A stretch of DNA of 64,000 nucleotides from Ehrlichia chaffeensis str. Arkansas (lineage in GTDB: Bacteria > Pseudomonadota > Alphaproteobacteria > Rickettsiales > Anaplasmataceae): the NCBI RefSeq assembly GCF_000013145.1, contig NC_007799.1, positions 806,001 to 870,000 of the forward strand, given 5' to 3'. Positions 43,663 to 54,374 of this stretch are shown here, in pieces (position 1 is the first letter of the stretch; the number at the start of each line of letters is the position of its first letter). The notes beneath the pieces are model-generated. The model did no database searches, was not told the origin of the DNA, and saw nothing but the letters and a program-made list of their open reading frames with translations. Both the position numbers and the translations under genes were made by a program.

Positions 43663-44478
43663 ATGAAAAACATTGATCCTGAATTAAAACAACATCTATC
43701 ATCTGAAGTTCTGACTATTGCATACTGCTTACAAATTATTCTACAAAACAAAAAAATAATAGGGTTGACCAACTTTGATCAAAACTTAATCATAGATAAC
43801 ATAACCTATGAAACAACACCTGGGTTAAACATAGACATATTAAAATATGACGCTATTTCTGGTAATAGCACAAAAATAGAAACAACCATAAATAGCAACA
43901 TAATAAAAGAAGAAGAAATATTATCTGGATTATATGATTTTGCTACAGTAAAAATATTTTTTGTAAATTATACAAACCTAACTCAAGGCAGTGCAATATT
44001 ATTTCATGGAAACATTGATAAGATAATTCTAAACAATGATAAATTTACAGCAGAAGTTAAGAGCACATTTAACATTCTATCTAGAAACATAGGCGACCTT
44101 TTTTCATCTTCATGTCGAGCACAATTCTGTGATAATAAGTGCAAATTAAACAAAGAAGCATTTACTAATATACACAGTATTACTAGAGTAGTAAGTAATC
44201 AAGAATTTGAATGTATCAACTTAATAAACATTGATAACTACTATACATACGGATCAATTGTGTTCATTACAGGAAAAAACAGTAATTTAACACTAGAAAT
44301 CCAAGTCCACAATAAATCATATATAAAACTTTACACCCCTACTCCATATAAAATCTCAATTAATGATAGATTCTCCATAGTTGCTGGTTGTGATAAAAGT
44401 TTTACTACATGTAGTAACAGATTTAACAATGGTAAAAATTTCCGGGGAGAACCACATATTCCTGAAATACATTTTTAA
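43663..44478 (+). CDS. GTA g13-like tail-hub protein (DUF2163/BR0599 type)
   Basis: 271 residues. The pattern of the DUF2163 family is clear: an N-terminal LTIAYCLQIIL, a central cysteine cluster SCRAQFCDNKCKLNKEAF (about residues 149-166) and a C-terminal GCDKSFTTCSNRFNN followed by NFRGEPHIP. In Rhodobacter GTA this is g13, part of the tail-tip hub, encoded just ahead of g14 and g15. Here g14 (a peptidase) is absent and the g15-like gene follows after 295 bp. Codon use is as AT-rich as its neighbours, so it is long resident. Confidence 0.82.
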   Translation: MKNIDPELKQHLSSEVLTIAYCLQIILQNKKIIGLTNFDQNLIIDNITYETTPGLNIDILKYDAISGNSTKIETTINSNIIKEEEILSGLYDFATVKIFFVNYTNLTQGSAILFHGNIDKIILNNDKFTAEVKSTFNILSRNIGDLFSSSCRAQFCDNKCKLNKEAFTNIHSITRVVSNQEFECINLINIDNYYTYGSIVFITGKNSNLTLEIQVHNKSYIKLYTPTPYKISINDRFSIVAGCDKSFTTCSNRFNNGKNFRGEPHIPEIHF

Positions 44479-44773
44479 GTAATAAAAAATACAAAAGTAA
44501 GACACAATAAAGACAGTAATACAATTACTAACAACAAGAATTTTTAGAACAAAATTGTATGATCACACTACAATCAAACATTTAATATATTATCATTAAG
44601 AATACAAAACAAAATTTAAATTATTGCAATTCTTACTTTCTCACAATGCAATAAATCAATATGTAACACTAATTGAGCATTCACCTATACATTGCACATA
44701 ATAATTAAAGAATACTATGCACTCATAAACACTTCCTTCAGCCAATTTTGAACTTTCTATAGGAGTTATATTT
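44479..44773. other. Spacer between g13-like and g15-like genes (no g14)
   Basis: 295 bp. I see no remnant of the NlpC/P60-type peptidase gene that lies here in Rhodobacter GTA. AGGAG at about 44760 is the ribosome site of the next gene. Confidence 0.45.
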
Positions 44774-47700
44774 ATGTCATTAATTATACTATCAACCATT
44801 GTCAATAGTGTTAAAGAATCCATAGAAAAATTCCTTTTAACAGAATTCAGCAATATTATTCATCAAGATACACAACATAATTTTTCAGATTCAAACATCC
44901 AAACTAAACATATACCAAAAATCAATCATTTAAAAATTCAAACATCCTCATATGGAAAAATGATTCCTATATTATATGGAAGTATGCGTATTGCAGGTAA
45001 CATAATATGGATGGACAAAATCACAATCAATACAAACAAAGATATAACTGTTATAAACAATCCAAATAAAAAGTCTACAAGCCACAGTTCTATACAATAT
45101 ACATATCATACAAGTCTAGCTATAGCAATATGCACAGGACATGTTAAAAAAATCTCAAAAATATGGGTCAATTCACAACCATTAGATCTAGACACAATAA
45201 CTTATAGATTTTACCAAGGTACAGAAGACCAAGAACCTGATCCACTAATATTAAAATTAATGGGGGATGCACCAGCATATCGTGGCTTATCATATATAGT
45301 AATAGAAGATTTTTTACTAACAGATCCAAAAATTCCTAACTTTACATTCGAAGTAACAGCACAATCTACTAATGCCTCTTATCAAGAACATATAACACAA
45401 AAAATCAAAAGTATACACATTATACCAGGCTCTGGAGAATTTGCATACGATACAAAAATACAAATGAAAATTTTTCAACAAAAAATTGGTAAACAGTACA
45501 TTCCTTATGGAAAAGCACAACAAATTAATAACCACAGTAGACATCAAAAAGCAGATGCTTTAATTTCCCTAGATCAATTACAAGAAAGCCTTCCAAATGT
45601 ACAGTGGATATCTGTTATTGTAAATTGGTACACAGATAGTTTAAATATTAAAGATTGCCATATTTACCCAGCCGTTGAGTTCAAATTTGATGCTACTACA
45701 ACACCTGACAACTGGCATGTAGCAGAAATAAATAGAGAAACAGCAAGACAAATTTCTCAGGACAACATTATAGGCGGAACTATCAATGATAAATCTTTAA
45801 TTAGATATATTAAAGAACTCAAAACACGAGGTTACAAAGTATTACTATATCCTACGATCATAGCAGATATTCAAGAAGATTCATGGATAGGCAATCTTAC
45901 TGGAGACGCAGAATATATAAGCACATTTTTTAATGAGCAATATAACCCATTTATTAAGCATTATTGCAATTTAACTAAAGACATAATAGATGCTATTGTC
46001 ATTGGTTCAAGTTTTATCGGTTTAACTAGAATAAAAAACCATCACAACCATTATCCAGCAGTAGATGAATTAATAAAGCTAGCAAGTTATGTAAAAAATC
46101 AAATGGGTAACAACATTATTGTAACATATGCAGCAGACTGGAGAGAATATCACTCTTACAACGGATATTACAATATGGACACACTATGGTCATCAAAAGA
46201 CATTGATGTAGTAGGTATAAACGCATATTTTCCATTAACAGATATTCCTCAACCTATAGATGGATTTTCAGAACAAGACATAATCAATGGATGGTGTTCA
46301 GGAGAAGGATATGATTACTTCTATACTAATCCAGAAACAAAACAAGGTAAAATTCCATATACTGAAAATAACCACCAATATTCCTGGAAAAATATCAAGA
46401 AATGGTGGAGTCAATATCACATTAACCCAGACAATACCATCACCACTTGGATTCCAAAATTAAAAAAAATATGGTTTACTCAATATGGATTTCAAAGTAT
46501 AGACAACTGTACAAGTCAACCTAGCGTATCCATAGATTATCAATACAATAAAAACCCAATCTTTTCAAAAGGACATGTAAACTTTCATGCACAAAAAGTT
46601 GCAATAAACGGTACCATCAAAACATGGGACAATTCTGATATAGTAGAACAAATGTTTCTTTGGGGATGGGATATAAGGCCTTATCCTCACTTCCCAGAAC
46701 TAAAAAATACCTGGAAAGATGCAAAAAATTGGCAAACCGGCTATTGGATACAAGAAAAATTATCCTTGCTCGAAATCTCTCACATAATCTACGATTTACT
46801 AAAAAGCACAGGGCTACAAAATAATCAAATCAAAATACAAAACCTACACAATGAAATAGATGGATATATAATTACTGAAAGACAATCTACAAAATCCATA
46901 TTAAATGTACTAAAAGATTTATATAACTTTGAAATAGTCGAGCAAGATAATACGTTAGCTGTTATTCAAGAAAATCAACTGCTTCTATACAATATTTCAT
47001 CAAATGATATTCTATCCAACGATAAAAACAATAGTCAGAAGATTATCAAAACAAAAGCATCAAATTTAGTTCATAGCATTAACTTCATGTATATTAACAA
47101 AAATCATGAATATAATGTAAGTTCACAACGTGTCAGAATCCCTAACTTTGAAAATTCAACAATACAAGACATTCAAGTACCAATCGTTTTAAGCGATAAT
47201 CAAGCAAAGACTATAGCTGAAAATATTCTAAATAAAAAATCAAACAATAAGTATAATTTTTATCTTACATTACCAATAAAATATGTTTGGCTTAATACTA
47301 ATGATATAATTCAAGTAGAATATAATCATGTTTTATACAAAATAAAAATTATAAATATCTACTTAGAAAATATCTCAATCAGTATAGAAGGAGTACTTTA
47401 CAATAGTTCATTAACTACTCAACATCTTATTCCTGACAATGATTTTAACAGTTACTCTGATAAATATATTATAGAAAACCCAATACATATATTTGACTTT
47501 CCATGTATTCACAACATAGACAATATTCTATACTTCGCAATCACCAGAATTAAATCAGTCTGGGAAGGAAGTATTCTATACTCATATGAAGATCAAGATG
47601 AACACTACAAAAACGTTTTATCTATAGATACAGAAGCAACTACTGGAATTACTATTAGTAATTTAGGCATTGGTCCAATTGCTATACCGGATCAAACAAA

Positions 47701-48379
47701 TAAAATAACAATTTTCCTCAAGACAGGACAATTACATTCAATCAAATCCTTATTTATGGATAACAGTAGCAACCTAGCATTAATCGGAGATGAAATAATT
47801 CAATTTCAAAACGTTAAACAAATCAGAGAAAATATATACCAACTAAGTTATATGCTTAGGGGAAGATTTGGTACAGAAAGACACATTGATCAACATCACA
47901 AAAAAGAACTTTTTACATTACTAGATAATCTTCCTTATCTCAAAATTAACCAATCACTAATAAATAAATCCTTAATATATAAGGTAGTACTTAAAAAATC
48001 TACATCTTATGCTAAACAATCAACATACACATATTACGCAAATAACTTAAAACCATTACCTGTTACACATGTCAAAGGCAATCGTGATATATACAACAAT
48101 CTAACAGTCAACTGGGTAAGAAGAGCACGCATTAATGGAGAATGGAACGATAATACTGACACACCTATAGACGAAAAATTCGAAAGCTATGATATTGAGA
48201 TTTCAGACAACCAGAATATAGTAAAACGTACAATTACAGTCAAAGACAGTACAACATTTGTATATTCTGCCCAACAACAGAAAATAGATTTTAATTCAAT
48301 ACAAGAGAAAATAAATGTGACAATATACCAAAACTCTTACATCATAGGAAGAGGGATAGCTTATAAAACTACTTTGTAA
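44774..48379 (+). CDS. GTA g15-like tail-tip 'megatron' protein
   Basis: 1201 residues. The order fits RcGTA g15. The N-terminal part resembles a tail-fibre assembly region (LKIQTSSYGKMIPILYGSMRIAGNIIWM, GHVKKISKIWVN). A TIM-barrel-like part covers about residues 200-610 (VLLYPTI, IVTYAADWREYH, DVVGINAYFPL, KIWFTQYGFQSIDN). A phage-tail/hub part follows to the end (MLRGRFGTERHI near 1030, VNWVRRARINGEW). It forms the baseplate tip that penetrates the recipient envelope. AGGAG precedes the ATG. The frame is intact over 3.6 kb, which implies selection. Confidence 0.85.
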   Translation: MSLIILSTIVNSVKESIEKFLLTEFSNIIHQDTQHNFSDSNIQTKHIPKINHLKIQTSSYGKMIPILYGSMRIAGNIIWMDKITINTNKDITVINNPNKKSTSHSSIQYTYHTSLAIAICTGHVKKISKIWVNSQPLDLDTITYRFYQGTEDQEPDPLILKLMGDAPAYRGLSYIVIEDFLLTDPKIPNFTFEVTAQSTNASYQEHITQKIKSIHIIPGSGEFAYDTKIQMKIFQQKIGKQYIPYGKAQQINNHSRHQKADALISLDQLQESLPNVQWISVIVNWYTDSLNIKDCHIYPAVEFKFDATTTPDNWHVAEINRETARQISQDNIIGGTINDKSLIRYIKELKTRGYKVLLYPTIIADIQEDSWIGNLTGDAEYISTFFNEQYNPFIKHYCNLTKDIIDAIVIGSSFIGLTRIKNHHNHYPAVDELIKLASYVKNQMGNNIIVTYAADWREYHSYNGYYNMDTLWSSKDIDVVGINAYFPLTDIPQPIDGFSEQDIINGWCSGEGYDYFYTNPETKQGKIPYTENNHQYSWKNIKKWWSQYHINPDNTITTWIPKLKKIWFTQYGFQSIDNCTSQPSVSIDYQYNKNPIFSKGHVNFHAQKVAINGTIKTWDNSDIVEQMFLWGWDIRPYPHFPELKNTWKDAKNWQTGYWIQEKLSLLEISHIIYDLLKSTGLQNNQIKIQNLHNEIDGYIITERQSTKSILNVLKDLYNFEIVEQDNTLAVIQENQLLLYNISSNDILSNDKNNSQKIIKTKASNLVHSINFMYINKNHEYNVSSQRVRIPNFENSTIQDIQVPIVLSDNQAKTIAENILNKKSNNKYNFYLTLPIKYVWLNTNDIIQVEYNHVLYKIKIINIYLENISISIEGVLYNSSLTTQHLIPDNDFNSYSDKYIIENPIHIFDFPCIHNIDNILYFAITRIKSVWEGSILYSYEDQDEHYKNVLSIDTEATTGITISNLGIGPIAIPDQTNKITIFLKTGQLHSIKSLFMDNSSNLALIGDEIIQFQNVKQIRENIYQLSYMLRGRFGTERHIDQHHKKELFTLLDNLPYLKINQSLINKSLIYKVVLKKSTSYAKQSTYTYYANNLKPLPVTHVKGNRDIYNNLTVNWVRRARINGEWNDNTDTPIDEKFESYDIEISDNQNIVKRTITVKDSTTFVYSAQQQKIDFNSIQEKINVTIYQNSYIIGRGIAYKTTL

Positions 48380-48811
48380 ATGCAAAAAAATTATAGTGTA
48401 GATAACTTATACAAATCCCATGTTTTTAAACAAAATAAAAAGTGCTAAAAATACCTATAGTTTATCAAACTTACCAACATTCATTCTGAAATTCTATTAT
48501 AATATCATGATTCTAAGTACTACGTAAAAACTTTATACATTTCAAGTAATAAGTCTTAATCTACAACAATATCTACTCATATACAAAACTAATATTTTCA
48601 ATAACTTAAAGCATTAATAAGGGAAATTATTTATTAGATTAAACTCTTAATATAACCTGTCTTACAATTATAACTGCGATCAATATAAACATTGAATACA
48701 TAACTGTACTCACTTTTTATAAATATTCAATAACTTAACATAATAAAAATTATTGTATTAGTTCATTAATCATTATATTCTTAACAGAGTAAAAGCAGTT
48801 ATTTAGAGTTA
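48380..48811. other. Spacer between g15-like gene and miaB
   Basis: 432 bp, AT-rich; no gene, RNA or terminator recognised. Confidence 0.4.
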
Positions 48812-50140
48812 ATGCAAGGTTTATACATCAAGTCATATGGCTGTCAAATGAACGTTTATGACTCTCTAATCATGGAAAATATAATAAAACCCCTTGGATT
48901 CACTGTAGTGAATGAGCCATCTGAAGCAAATATTGTAATATTAAATACGTGTCATATTAGAGAGAAAGCTTCTGAAAAGCTATATTCAGAGCTAGGTAAA
49001 ATGAGAAAAATACAAGAAACAAAAGACTTAACTATAGTAGTTGCTGGATGTGTAGCACAAGCTGAAGGAGAACAAATATTTGCAAGAGCTCCATTTGTTG
49101 ATATAGTGGTAGGTCCTCAAAGTATACATACACTTCCCGAACTTATTATAAAAGCTCGTAGGATGAAAAAACAAGTTATCAATATTGATTTCCCTATAAT
49201 TTCAAAATTTGATGCAATACCAGTAGAAGAGTACACAAAAAATCAAGAAGTTTCTGCTTTTATTTCAGTACAAGAAGGATGTAATAAGTTTTGTACATTC
49301 TGTGTAGTACCTTATACACGTGGTGAAGAATACTCAAGAACTGTAGAAGCAATATTTAACGAAGCACTTGTTTTATCAGATTCTGGAGTAAAGGAAATAA
49401 CCCTAATTGGACAGAATGTAAATGCATACCACGGAACATATAAAGGATGTGAATGGGATTTAGGAAAATTAATTCAGTATCTTGCAAAAATACCAAATAT
49501 AGAACGTATAAGATATACCACATCACATCCACGTGACATGCACCAATCTCTATATGAAGCACATAGATCTGAGACAAAACTAATGCCATTCGTTCACCTA
49601 CCAATACAATCAGGCTCAGATAGAATACTAAAAAAAATGAATAGAAAACATACTGCTGAAGAATATATAGATATTATCAATAATTTAAGAAAACAACGCC
49701 CTGACATTGCTTTTTCATCTGATTTCATAGTTGGATTTCCAGGAGAAACAGAAGAAGATTTTGAACATACAATGAAATTAGTACAAGAAGTAAACTTTTC
49801 ACAGGCATATAGTTTTAAATATAGTCCAAGACCAGGGACACCTAGTGCAGAATACCCAAATCAAATACCAGAAGAAATAAAATCTCAGCGTATTTTTAGA
49901 TTACAAGAATTATTAAGAGAACAGCAGCTTGCTTTTAATAGAAACATGATTGGTCAAACTTGTTCTGTATTGTTTAATAATAAGAAAGGAAAATTTGATA
50001 ATCAAATAATAGGTAAAACTGAATATATGCAATCCTGCTACATTAACACAGATAATACCAATCAATTTTATAATAGTATATTACCTATTAAAATAATAGA
50101 CGCTTATCAAAATAGCGTAACCGGCATAGTTGTTAATTGA
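48812..50140 (+). CDS. miaB: tRNA-2-methylthio-N6-isopentenyladenosine synthase MiaB
   Basis: 442 residues, normal length. The N-terminal UPF0004 domain has [19 protein letters not shown] and AGCVAQ, whose three cysteines bind the auxiliary 4Fe-4S cluster. The radical-SAM motif is CNKFCTFC (C-x3-C-x2-C) with [11 protein letters not shown]-terminal TRAM domain follows (QTCSVLFNN onward). The enzyme adds the methylthio group to i6A37 of tRNAs reading UNN codons. Confidence 0.96.
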   Translation: MQGLYIKSYGCQMNVYDSLIMENIIKPLGFTVVNEPSEANIVILNTCHIREKASEKLYSELGKMRKIQETKDLTIVVAGCVAQAEGEQIFARAPFVDIVVGPQSIHTLPELIIKARRMKKQVINIDFPIISKFDAIPVEEYTKNQEVSAFISVQEGCNKFCTFCVVPYTRGEEYSRTVEAIFNEALVLSDSGVKEITLIGQNVNAYHGTYKGCEWDLGKLIQYLAKIPNIERIRYTTSHPRDMHQSLYEAHRSETKLMPFVHLPIQSGSDRILKKMNRKHTAEEYIDIINNLRKQRPDIAFSSDFIVGFPGETEEDFEHTMKLVQEVNFSQAYSFKYSPRPGTPSAEYPNQIPEEIKSQRIFRLQELLREQQLAFNRNMIGQTCSVLFNNKKGKFDNQIIGKTEYMQSCYINTDNTNQFYNSILPIKIIDAYQNSVTGIVVN

Positions 50141-50699
50141 TAAAATGCAATGCTTTTGCCGTAAATATAATTTTAACATCTAAAACTTTCTAAGATACAT
50201 TCATAATAGTTTCTCAACAATGCTTATCTATTAAGTAATAACATCAACAAATAAATGAGATATTCACATTACCAATATAGATTTCATACACAAAAAAATT
50301 CCTTAAGATACACCAAAATTCTATAATATCAGGTACATGCAATAACATTCTTAAGATATACATAAACTACAACAGTATATTATAAAAAACAGATATCCAT
50401 CTAACATTTAGATTTACTAATTGTGAAGACAACATGGATTTTGCATACTAACCGTACTAAAAATTCCCCATTACATAATACAAAATTTACCAAGAATCAA
50501 AGTAGCTTCTCATACCCTATAACACATACTATTAAATTTTGAAATACATTATACTAACCAACATATCATAAAGTTTCCACATTGGACAACAAACGAGAAA
50601 GGACAAATCTGGAAAGTTATATATGCATTTATATCAACATATACAAATAGTTTATCAATATTCTAACGCATTATATACTAAAAAAATACCTCAGAAAAA
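50141..50699. other. Spacer between miaB and the 50.7-kb MFS gene
   Basis: 559 bp. A short motif like cttaagata(t)aca occurs near 50187, 50302 and 50351, too weak to call a repeat family. No gene or RNA seen. Confidence 0.4.
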
Positions 50700-51917
50700 T
50701 TACAAAACCCTAATCCTACAGAAAGTATCACGACAAAAAAATAACAAAATAAACGATAGAAAAATAAGCACTGGCATAAAAAAGCTTATGTGTATTATAT
50801 CATATTTATTTTGATATTCCAAAGCAAGTCCAATTAAAAACATAATGACACCACCTACAATACACATCAGTCCATTAATAAGTGAACAAACAGTCCCTAC
50901 TTTATCTTTATCCACAACATCTGTACCAATAGAAAAATTCAACATATGTCCACCAGATGCACATCCAAATATAAATACTAAAAAACACAAAAAGTATAAA
51001 TTACTACTATATAATAACAAACTAAGACTAATACATTGTAACAAACAAAAACCCATAAGCACATGTTTTCTATTTTCCAATATATTAGAAATTGCATTTA
51101 CTAAAGGACAACCTATAGCAAAACCTATCCATATAACAGAATGTATAACACCAGCATAATAGCCACTCAAATTCATAGCCATTAATAATTTTTGTCCCCA
51201 CAATATAGCTATTGATAAGAAAACTCCAAACATAGAACTACCAACTACCGTAAATAACCATATGTTTCTTACCTGTAGTATTTCAACAATATGTTTAAAC
51301 ACTTGTAATAATAATTTTATGATATTTGTATTCCCACTTTTTACTAGATATGTTGACTTCGTACTATTTTTTAGAAACAACGTAAAAATGAGTATAATAA
51401 TTTCAGCATATTCTATATACCTAATGATATCTCTCCAAGATAACCCTGACAAAGTCAAATATGTATAGATATATTCCATTAATAAAGAAGATAAACTATA
51501 CACTGTTTGAACTAGTCCAAACATAATCCCTGACTTTAAAGGGGAAAAAAACTTATAACTAATATAACCTGCACCTACAAAGCCAAAAGATGCCCCTAAT
51601 GCTAAAAAAATCTGCGATACAAAAAAACAAATAGTATAATCAGCATGAGCAAATAAAAAAGTTCCTATAGATGTTAATATAACAGATATTGATAGTACTT
51701 TTTTTTCATTATAACAATCTAATATTGAACCAGTAAATAGCTGAAAAATGGAAAAACACCACATATGAATTGATGCCGCTAATGCAGTTTGTGCAACATT
51801 TAAATTTAAATCTTCACCTACATATGAATTTACTATAGCATAAGCTATTTGAAAATTACTCCCACAAATAAGTACTAATACCCCTATAATCCAATTTAAA
51901 ATAGGATAAAAACACAT
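50700..51917 (-). CDS. MFS transporter, Bcr/NarK-like fold, substrate unknown
   Basis: 405 residues and about 12 membrane helices. The first helix pair contains LICGSNFQIAYAIVNSYVGEDL. ASIHMWCFSIFQLFTGSILD takes the place of the usual loop 2-3 motif in degenerate form, and GFVGAGYISYKFF follows. It is not closely related to the ProP-like pair at 23-26 kb. Uptake of a host metabolite is likely, but no substrate can be named. Confidence 0.8.
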   Translation of the reverse strand: MCFYPILNWIIGVLVLICGSNFQIAYAIVNSYVGEDLNLNVAQTALAASIHMWCFSIFQLFTGSILDCYNEKKVLSISVILTSIGTFLFAHADYTICFFVSQIFLALGASFGFVGAGYISYKFFSPLKSGIMFGLVQTVYSLSSLLMEYIYTYLTLSGLSWRDIIRYIEYAEIIILIFTLFLKNSTKSTYLVKSGNTNIIKLLLQVFKHIVEILQVRNIWLFTVVGSSMFGVFLSIAILWGQKLLMAMNLSGYYAGVIHSVIWIGFAIGCPLVNAISNILENRKHVLMGFCLLQCISLSLLLYSSNLYFLCFLVFIFGCASGGHMLNFSIGTDVVDKDKVGTVCSLINGLMCIVGGVIMFLIGLALEYQNKYDIIHISFFMPVLIFLSFILLFFCRDTFCRIRVL

Positions 51918-52210
51918 TTACATTATCTTCATAAATTATTAACAAAAATTTTCTAGAACTACTTATAAATCCAAACATAACTTTTAGCGTAGTAATTATA
52001 ATATTAACCAAGTTAAACACATTATAAAATTACGATACGCCAACTAATGCTCACTACTTAATATCAATTTTACAAGATTCAGTATCTAATAAGTTTTAAG
52101 ATTACTTTAACCTGATACAAAATACTTAATCAATTTATATTATTGAACATACAATTTATAATCATTTTAGATCTATAAACCCTATATTAATTTATACCTA
52201 ATAACAACAA
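51918..52210. other. Spacer between ubiB and the MFS gene
   Basis: About 290 bp of AT-rich sequence; nothing recognised. Confidence 0.35.
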
Positions 52211-53653
52211 CTATCCTATAATTAGCTTGATAATTAAACCAAGTACTATTAATGCCCATATAACATCTCTACTAATACTTGTTTTTGCTTTACTTAGCTC
52301 TTGATAGTTATTTATTAAATCTAAACTTTTATCAACTTTTTTCATAAATAAAGGAACATCATGTATAGCTTGACACAAGTAAGATCTTTTTAATTTTTGA
52401 ATATATTTATTTTTTTCAATAGCATACTTTTCCATCCATAATTCCGCTATTTTCCACATATTAACTTCAGGACACAATTGCCTACATACACCTTCTATCA
52501 ATACTGTAGTTTTTTGTAATAGAAAAAGTTGGGGTTGCAATTTCATATTAAAATCAGCAGTAACTTTAAATAATTGAGTTAATAATGCTGAAATAGATAT
52601 ATTTTCCGTATTTTTACCAACTATAGGTTCACCTATAGCACAACAAGCTGTAACAAAATTACTATATTTTGCATCAACATATCCAGCTCTATAATGGATA
52701 TCAGCAACATATTGATAATCTCTTTTTAAGAAACCTACAAGTATCTCTGTAACATACATACATGTAGCTTTATCTAACCTCCCCACAATTCCAAAATCTA
52801 TAATTACAACTCTTCCCTTTGCATCTACCATAAGATTTCCTGGATGCATATCTGCATGAAAAAATCTATCTCTATACACTTGATTACAAAAACAAAAGAT
52901 TAAATTTTCCACTAGTGCTTTACAATTCTCTGACTTGTAAACATTATATATTGGTACAGCATCTATCCATTCTAATGTCAATACACGTCTTGTAGTCCTA
53001 GTCCAATCTACTTCTGGTACATAACATCCCTTATCACTCTGAATATTAGATCTCAACTCCTCAGCATTTGCTGCTTCAAAACGCAAATCTATTTCCATTT
53101 TACATATCTCATGAAATGTTTGTACAAGCTGTAATAATTGAAATCGTTGCAGACTTTGAAAGTTTTGTGCTACCCTTGCAAGCCAAAACATTAATTTAAT
53201 ATCCCGTTCAAAAATTTTTTCAATGCGTGGTCTCAAAACCTTCACAGCCCTTACATTGCCATTAATATCTTTAGCCTTATGTACCTGTGCAATAGATGCA
53301 GCAGCAATAGGGTTCTGCTCAAATTCACAAAACACTTCATTTATCTTACACTTAAAATCCTCCTCTACAATTTTTACAACATCTACATAAGGAAAAGCTG
53401 GTAATTTATCACATAAACAGAGCAGATGACTTGCAATTTCTTCCCCAATAATATCAGTCCTAGAAGATATAGATTGACCAAATTTAATAAAAATTGGGCC
53501 AAGTTTTTGCATAGCCATTGCAATCTTCTCTCCTCGAGATTTTTTCCTAATTGATCTTTTAGCAAAAAGATAGGTATAAGGTAATATGTTATACCTTACT
53601 AAAACACTTAATATATTCAGTAAAGAAATTATATTAGAGAAGGTACTAAGCAT
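52211..53653 (-). CDS. ubiB: UbiB-family atypical kinase/ATPase for ubiquinone synthesis
   Basis: 480 residues. The ABC1/ADCK family hallmarks are present: K-x-G-Q (KFGQSIS, about residues 56-62), the Ala-rich loop AAASIAQVHKA in place of a glycine loop, FFHADMHPGNLMV (catalytic region) and VIIDFGIVG (metal-binding D-F-G). The C-terminus ends in a hydrophobic membrane anchor (VIWALIVLGLIIKLIIG). UbiB supports aerobic ubiquinone biosynthesis. Its start overlaps the znuC end by 8 bp, so the two are translated from one message. Confidence 0.93.
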   Translation of the reverse strand: MLSTFSNIISLLNILSVLVRYNILPYTYLFAKRSIRKKSRGEKIAMAMQKLGPIFIKFGQSISSRTDIIGEEIASHLLCLCDKLPAFPYVDVVKIVEEDFKCKINEVFCEFEQNPIAAASIAQVHKAKDINGNVRAVKVLRPRIEKIFERDIKLMFWLARVAQNFQSLQRFQLLQLVQTFHEICKMEIDLRFEAANAEELRSNIQSDKGCYVPEVDWTRTTRRVLTLEWIDAVPIYNVYKSENCKALVENLIFCFCNQVYRDRFFHADMHPGNLMVDAKGRVVIIDFGIVGRLDKATCMYVTEILVGFLKRDYQYVADIHYRAGYVDAKYSNFVTACCAIGEPIVGKNTENISISALLTQLFKVTADFNMKLQPQLFLLQKTTVLIEGVCRQLCPEVNMWKIAELWMEKYAIEKNKYIQKLKRSYLCQAIHDVPLFMKKVDKSLDLINNYQELSKAKTSISRDVIWALIVLGLIIKLIIG

Positions 53654-54374
53654 AAGATGAAAACATTTTTAAGAACTTTTCATTTTTTACAATCTCACTT
53701 GGAGATCCTTCACAATAAATACTCCTATTAATACATATAACACGATAAGAATTTGACATTACAAAATGTAAATCATGAGAAGTCATAATTACACTTAAAT
53801 TATATATAGAAATCAATTTGTTGATCAATTTGTAAAAGCTATCTTTTGCATTAACATCCATACAACTCACTGGTTCATCTAGAATAATTATATCAGGATT
53901 TAACATCAAACATCTTGCAAGTAAAACTAATTGTAATTCCCCATGAGATATCTCCGACATTTGCCGATCTAATATTTTTTCAATATTAATGTCTTTTAAT
54001 ACATCACTTAACTTCAATTTTCTTTTGCTCTTTGTATAACTAGAATTTAAAAAATATTTTACTGTCATTGGAATAAGAGAATTCACACTAAAATGTTGTG
54101 GCAAATATCCTATAATAAAATTTTTTGCATATTTTATAACTCCTATATAATTTCTGTATATCCCAACCAGAATACGAATTAATGTTGTCTTTCCTCCTCC
54201 GTTTGGACCTAAAATTGTAACAATTTCACCAAATTTTACTTGGAAGCTAATATCATCTATAACTTTTTCTTTAGAATAAAAAAATGAAAGATTTTCAACA
54301 TTTATAATATAGTTATTGACGTACTTTTTATCATATGCAAGAATTTCACTTTTATTTAATAACTTATGAAACAT
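53646..54374 (-). CDS. znuC: Zinc ABC transporter ATP-binding protein
   Basis: 242 residues. Walker A is GPNGGGKTT (about residues 55-63), the signature SHGELQLVLLAR (about 139-150, with the LSGG motif as ISHGE), and Walker B DIIILDEPVSC, followed by a TSHDLHFV switch His. It matches ZnuC of zinc importers. No other start codon lies ahead of the ABC domain, so the ATG at 54374 is needed; it overlaps the first codons of divergent znuA by 9 bp. The membrane subunit znuB is not in the window. Confidence 0.87.
   Translation of the reverse strand: MFHKLLNKSEILAYDKKYVNNYIINVENLSFFYSKEKVIDDISFQVKFGEIVTILGPNGGGKTTLIRILVGIYRNYIGVIKYAKNFIIGYLPQHFSVNSLIPMTVKYFLNSSYTKSKRKLKLSDVLKDINIEKILDRQMSEISHGELQLVLLARCLMLNPDIIILDEPVSCMDVNAKDSFYKLINKLISIYNLSVIMTSHDLHFVMSNSYRVICINRSIYCEGSPSEIVKNEKFLKMFSSYA

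Noticed and set aside
50623-50814. 63-codon frame overlapping the MFS gene end
   Set aside because: Antisense to a real gene at its 3' part and Lys/Asn-rich; a shadow frame.
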